Assembly (NCBI GenBank): GCA_003501335.1
Contig: DNPQ01000513.1
Location: 1 to 5,908, forward strand
Length of the DNA stretch: 5,908 nucleotides
Reading direction: 5' to 3'
DNA from: Bacillota bacterium
GTDB taxonomy: Bacteria > Bacillota > UBA4882 > UBA8346
Position 1 is the first letter of the stretch, and every line of letters begins with the position of its first letter. The position numbers and the translations under genes were made by a program. Shown here piece by piece: positions 4,338 through 5,908 of the stretch. The notes beneath the pieces are model-generated. The model had not been told where the DNA came from. It worked only from the letters and a program-made list of their open reading frames with translations, and made no database searches.

Positions 4338-4745
4338 ATGGCTGTGGAGATGTTTGGAGCAAAATATGAGTCCGTTCTCCCGTTTCGTTCAACCATCTGC
4401 CGTACTAACCACACGTGAGCGGATATGGTGTATGTACTGCCTAAAGAAGTCCGGGAGCTCGGGCGCTTTTTTCAACATTCGACTTACCGGTTGAACAAGA
4501 AAATCATAACCCAGTTCAAGTACAGAATTCATTCGATTTTTACCAAGAATGGTATCGATATATCTAGAAAACAAGTGATAAGTCCGGAAAACCGGGCTAA
4601 AATTTTGGAACTGCCTCTGGCCGACATCTGGAAACAGCAGCTTAGAATATTATTTACCCCATTAGACACCATTGAACAGGAAAACGAAGAGATCAAAAAA
4701 CTTATCTCAATGTGGGCTATGTGGCCCATGTTGGCTAAAAAATAA
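4338..4745 (+). pseudogene. IS110-family transposase remnant
   Basis: One frame runs from ATG 4338 (or 4350) through an in-frame TGA at 4416-4418 to TAA at 4743-4745. The part after the stop, ADMVYVLPKEVRELGRFFQH, then KKIITQFKYRIHSIFTKNGI and later EQENEEIKKLI, matches the middle of IS110-type transposases ('YVP..E.REL..LTRYR...V...T..KNRIH..L...GI', then 'I..LE.EI'). Full-length members are about 320-420 residues. Here the N-terminal DEDD RuvC-like catalytic part is absent or reduced to 26 unrecognisable residues, and the C-terminal Transposase_20 domain with its catalytic Ser is missing. The 3' end coincides with the start of the inverted-repeat element at about 4745, which may have caused the truncation. 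It is non-functional. The family call rests on motif reading alone. Confidence 0.78.
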
Positions 4746-4970
4746 AAAAAGCCATGTTTCAAAAATTCCAAACATCCTTTTCATTTTTTACGCTCTCATC
4801 CCCCTCCTGCCCCTCATCAACATTTTTAGCAGGGATTCTAAGCTACTTCCCAAAAATAGAAATCCCGGGAATATGCCATTTAGCTGTGGAAAGAAGATCA
4901 ATGAGGGCCATGAGGGGCAGGAGGGCGTAAAAATAAAAAGCGGGATTTGAAATTTTTAAAACAGGTTTTA
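4745..4970. mobile_element. MITE-like element with ~63-bp inverted arms (copy B)
   Basis: The left arm 4756-4818 and right arm 4901-4962 are imperfect reverse complements. Outer parts gtttcaaaaattccaaa and gttttaaaaatttcaaat (right arm, reversed) match. Inner parts tttttacgc and ccctcctgcccctcat match apart from an 8-base insertion (tctcatcc) on the left. The core of about 80 bases has no coding content. The transcript would fold into one long hairpin. Related partial copies lie at 4108-4190 and 4200-4258, so the element is dispersed. A plus frame of 92 codons (4672-4950) across it is a by-product. Whether it moves is unknown; no transposase with matching ends was identified. Confidence 0.65.
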
Positions 4971-5117
4971 TATGGTCAGCCCTGCCGGATGGATTCTCTT
5001 CCCAAGCATAATCCGGTATAAAAACAAGAAAATAATTTTAAGATCCGGAGCTTGCTTTTTGTTCCCTCATATGAACCTGAAGGGAAAAATAATTGATTAA
5101 ATTATGGTTACGTTCAA
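4971..5117. other. Intergenic stretch before the cyclo-ligase promoter
   Basis: Only short hairpins are visible: CCGGAT at 4984 with ATCCGG about 26 bases on, and TTCCCT near 5062 with AGGGAA near 5081. Neither has a T-run on the plus strand. There is no coding signal. Confidence 0.4.
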
Positions 5118-5146
5118 TTGAATAACCTCTTTTGTTATGGTATTAT
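5118..5146 (+). promoter_or_regulatory. Sigma-A-type promoter of the cyclo-ligase gene
   Basis: TTGAAT (5118-5123), a 17-base spacer and TATTAT (5141-5146) form a good promoter. Initiation near 5153 leaves about 14 nt before ATG 5167 and 26 nt before GTG 5179. The longer leader, with its ribosome site, favours the GTG. Confidence 0.65.
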
Positions 5147-5178
5147 CAATATAAACGAAGCTGGGTATGGGAGTTATA

Positions 5179-5757
5179 GTGACAAGTCCGATTCAGTTGC
5201 TTAAAAATAAGCTCCGTCAGGAAATGAAAATTAAATTAGCTGCACTTACCCCCTGGGAATACCATTCGCTGAATAACATAATCGAGCAGCGTTTTTTTAG
5301 CCTTCCGGTCCTCCAGAACTCGCACCAGATTATGTTGTATTATTCCATTCAGTATGAAGTTGCAACGCTTTCCATCATCTTAAAGCTGCTGGACGCAGGA
5401 AAGACGGTCAGCTTGCCTGCCTGTATCGATAGAACGCATCTAAGAGCCGGAATCATTCAATCTCTTGATGAGTTGGTACCGGGTGTTTATGGAATCCATG
5501 AACCACTGGCTGCAGCTCAAGAAATGGATCCGGTTGAAATCGATTTGGTTGTGGTTCCCGGGGTTGCTTTTGAGCAAAAGGGATTTCGTCTGGGTCACGG
5601 GGCGGGTTATTATGATCGTTTCTTAGCGGGGACAAAGGCTTATAAACTAGGATTCGCTTATGACTTCCAAATCATCGATAACCTGGTTGTTGAACCTCAC
5701 GACGTTCCAATGGATGGATTACTTACGCCATCTATATTTCAGGAGATTCGAAGCTAA
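5179..5757 (+). CDS. 5-formyltetrahydrofolate cyclo-ligase (EC 6.3.3.2)
   Basis: The enzyme converts 5-formyl-THF and ATP to 5,10-methenyl-THF in the cytoplasm, recycling folinate into the one-carbon pool. The family motifs are complete. Numbered from an upstream ATG at 5167, they are: KNKLRQEMK near the N-terminus (13-21), YYSIQYEVAT (58-67; usually Y.S...E..T, substrate pocket), VVVPGVAFE (128-136), GFRLGHGAGYYDRF (139-152; the nucleotide-binding G.R.G.G.G.YDR signature) and EPHDVPMDGLLT (176-187). I chose GTG at 5179 because GGGAG lies 5 bases upstream and the promoter would leave ATG 5167 almost leaderless. That gives 192 residues; the ATG would give 196. Both are normal for the family. 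The His and Ala in GHGAG replace the commoner Tyr/Gly but are conservative. The gene is monocistronic within the window, with no terminator obvious after it. It is sometimes named ygfA, fthC or MTHFS. Confidence 0.95.
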   Translation: MTSPIQLLKNKLRQEMKIKLAALTPWEYHSLNNIIEQRFFSLPVLQNSHQIMLYYSIQYEVATLSIILKLLDAGKTVSLPACIDRTHLRAGIIQSLDELVPGVYGIHEPLAAAQEMDPVEIDLVVVPGVAFEQKGFRLGHGAGYYDRFLAGTKAYKLGFAYDFQIIDNLVVEPHDVPMDGLLTPSIFQEIRS

Positions 5758-5908
5758 GGGGTCTTGAATGGTAAATTGGTATTGTAAAGTTGGTATAGAA
5801 AGAGGCTTTTATAAAATACCAGCTAGAATATCATTTTACTATTTAGCTTTTTGAATAAATACCGATGAAGAAATTATAAATGGGCTTGAGTGAATCGTGA
5901 CCCTGAGT
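5758..5908. other. Intergenic tail with a weak stem
   Basis: TGGTAT near 5792 pairs with ATACCA near 5817 across a loop of about 19 bases. There is no T-run, so no clear terminator for the cyclo-ligase gene. No coding frame is supported. Confidence 0.35.
5851..5880 (+). promoter_or_regulatory. Candidate promoter for a gene beyond the window
   Basis: TTGAAT (5851-5856), an 18-base spacer and TATAAA (5875-5880) fit sigma-A. The start would be near 5888, leaving only about 20 bases of the transcript visible. Confidence 0.4.

Noticed and set aside
4416..4418. TGA as a selenocysteine codon in the transposase frame
   Set aside because: No SECIS-like hairpin follows immediately, IS110 transposases do not use Sec, and the gene is truncated at both ends anyway.
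4672..4950. Plus-strand 92-aa ORF
   Set aside because: It begins inside the transposase remnant in another frame and crosses both arms of the inverted-repeat element, so it is a by-product.
5453..5635. Minus-strand 60-aa ORF inside the cyclo-ligase gene
   Set aside because: It is antisense to the catalytic motif region of a clearly identified enzyme gene.

Overview
The window looks like low-GC chromosomal DNA from a diderm, Firmicutes-like bacterium. A Negativicutes/Sporomusaceae-type host is my best guess, but this is inference. The reasons are Shine-Dalgarno sites of AGAGG/AGAGGTG type, sigma-A-like promoters, and a secreted protein ending in an outer-membrane beta-barrel signature (C-terminal Phe). 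Gene density is low and much of the window is decayed or repetitive.

Layout. 1-336: the C-terminal half of a LysE/RhtB-type amino-acid exporter, cut by the window edge. 403-574: a frameshifted, internally deleted relative of the outer-membrane protein gene found at 1867. 580-930: intergenic inverted-repeat elements. 1428 down to 931 on the minus strand: a complete regulatory unit, made of a sigma-A promoter, a cyclic di-GMP-I (GEMM) riboswitch, an intrinsic terminator and a 60-residue conserved-looking small protein. 1488-1680: an unclear coding remnant. 1867-2463: a 198-residue secreted beta-barrel-like protein. 2711-3376: an MgtC/SapB-family membrane protein. 3377-4337: no intact gene; it holds an imperfect inverted repeat, a small remnant frame, a 21-bp-periodic minisatellite encoding degenerate heptads with stop codons, and interspersed GC-rich repeat copies. 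4338-4745: an IS110-family transposase remnant. 4745-4970: a MITE-like element with roughly 63-bp inverted arms. 5179-5757: 5-formyltetrahydrofolate cyclo-ligase behind its own promoter. 5758-5908: intergenic, with a possible promoter for a gene beyond the window.

The genes do not form one pathway. The clearest regulatory story is the minus-strand unit, where c-di-GMP probably controls transcription of a small protein of unknown function. The rest reads as housekeeping or transport genes separated by a region where repeats, a dead insertion sequence and decayed paralogues have accumulated. All family assignments come from reading motifs by eye; no database search was run.
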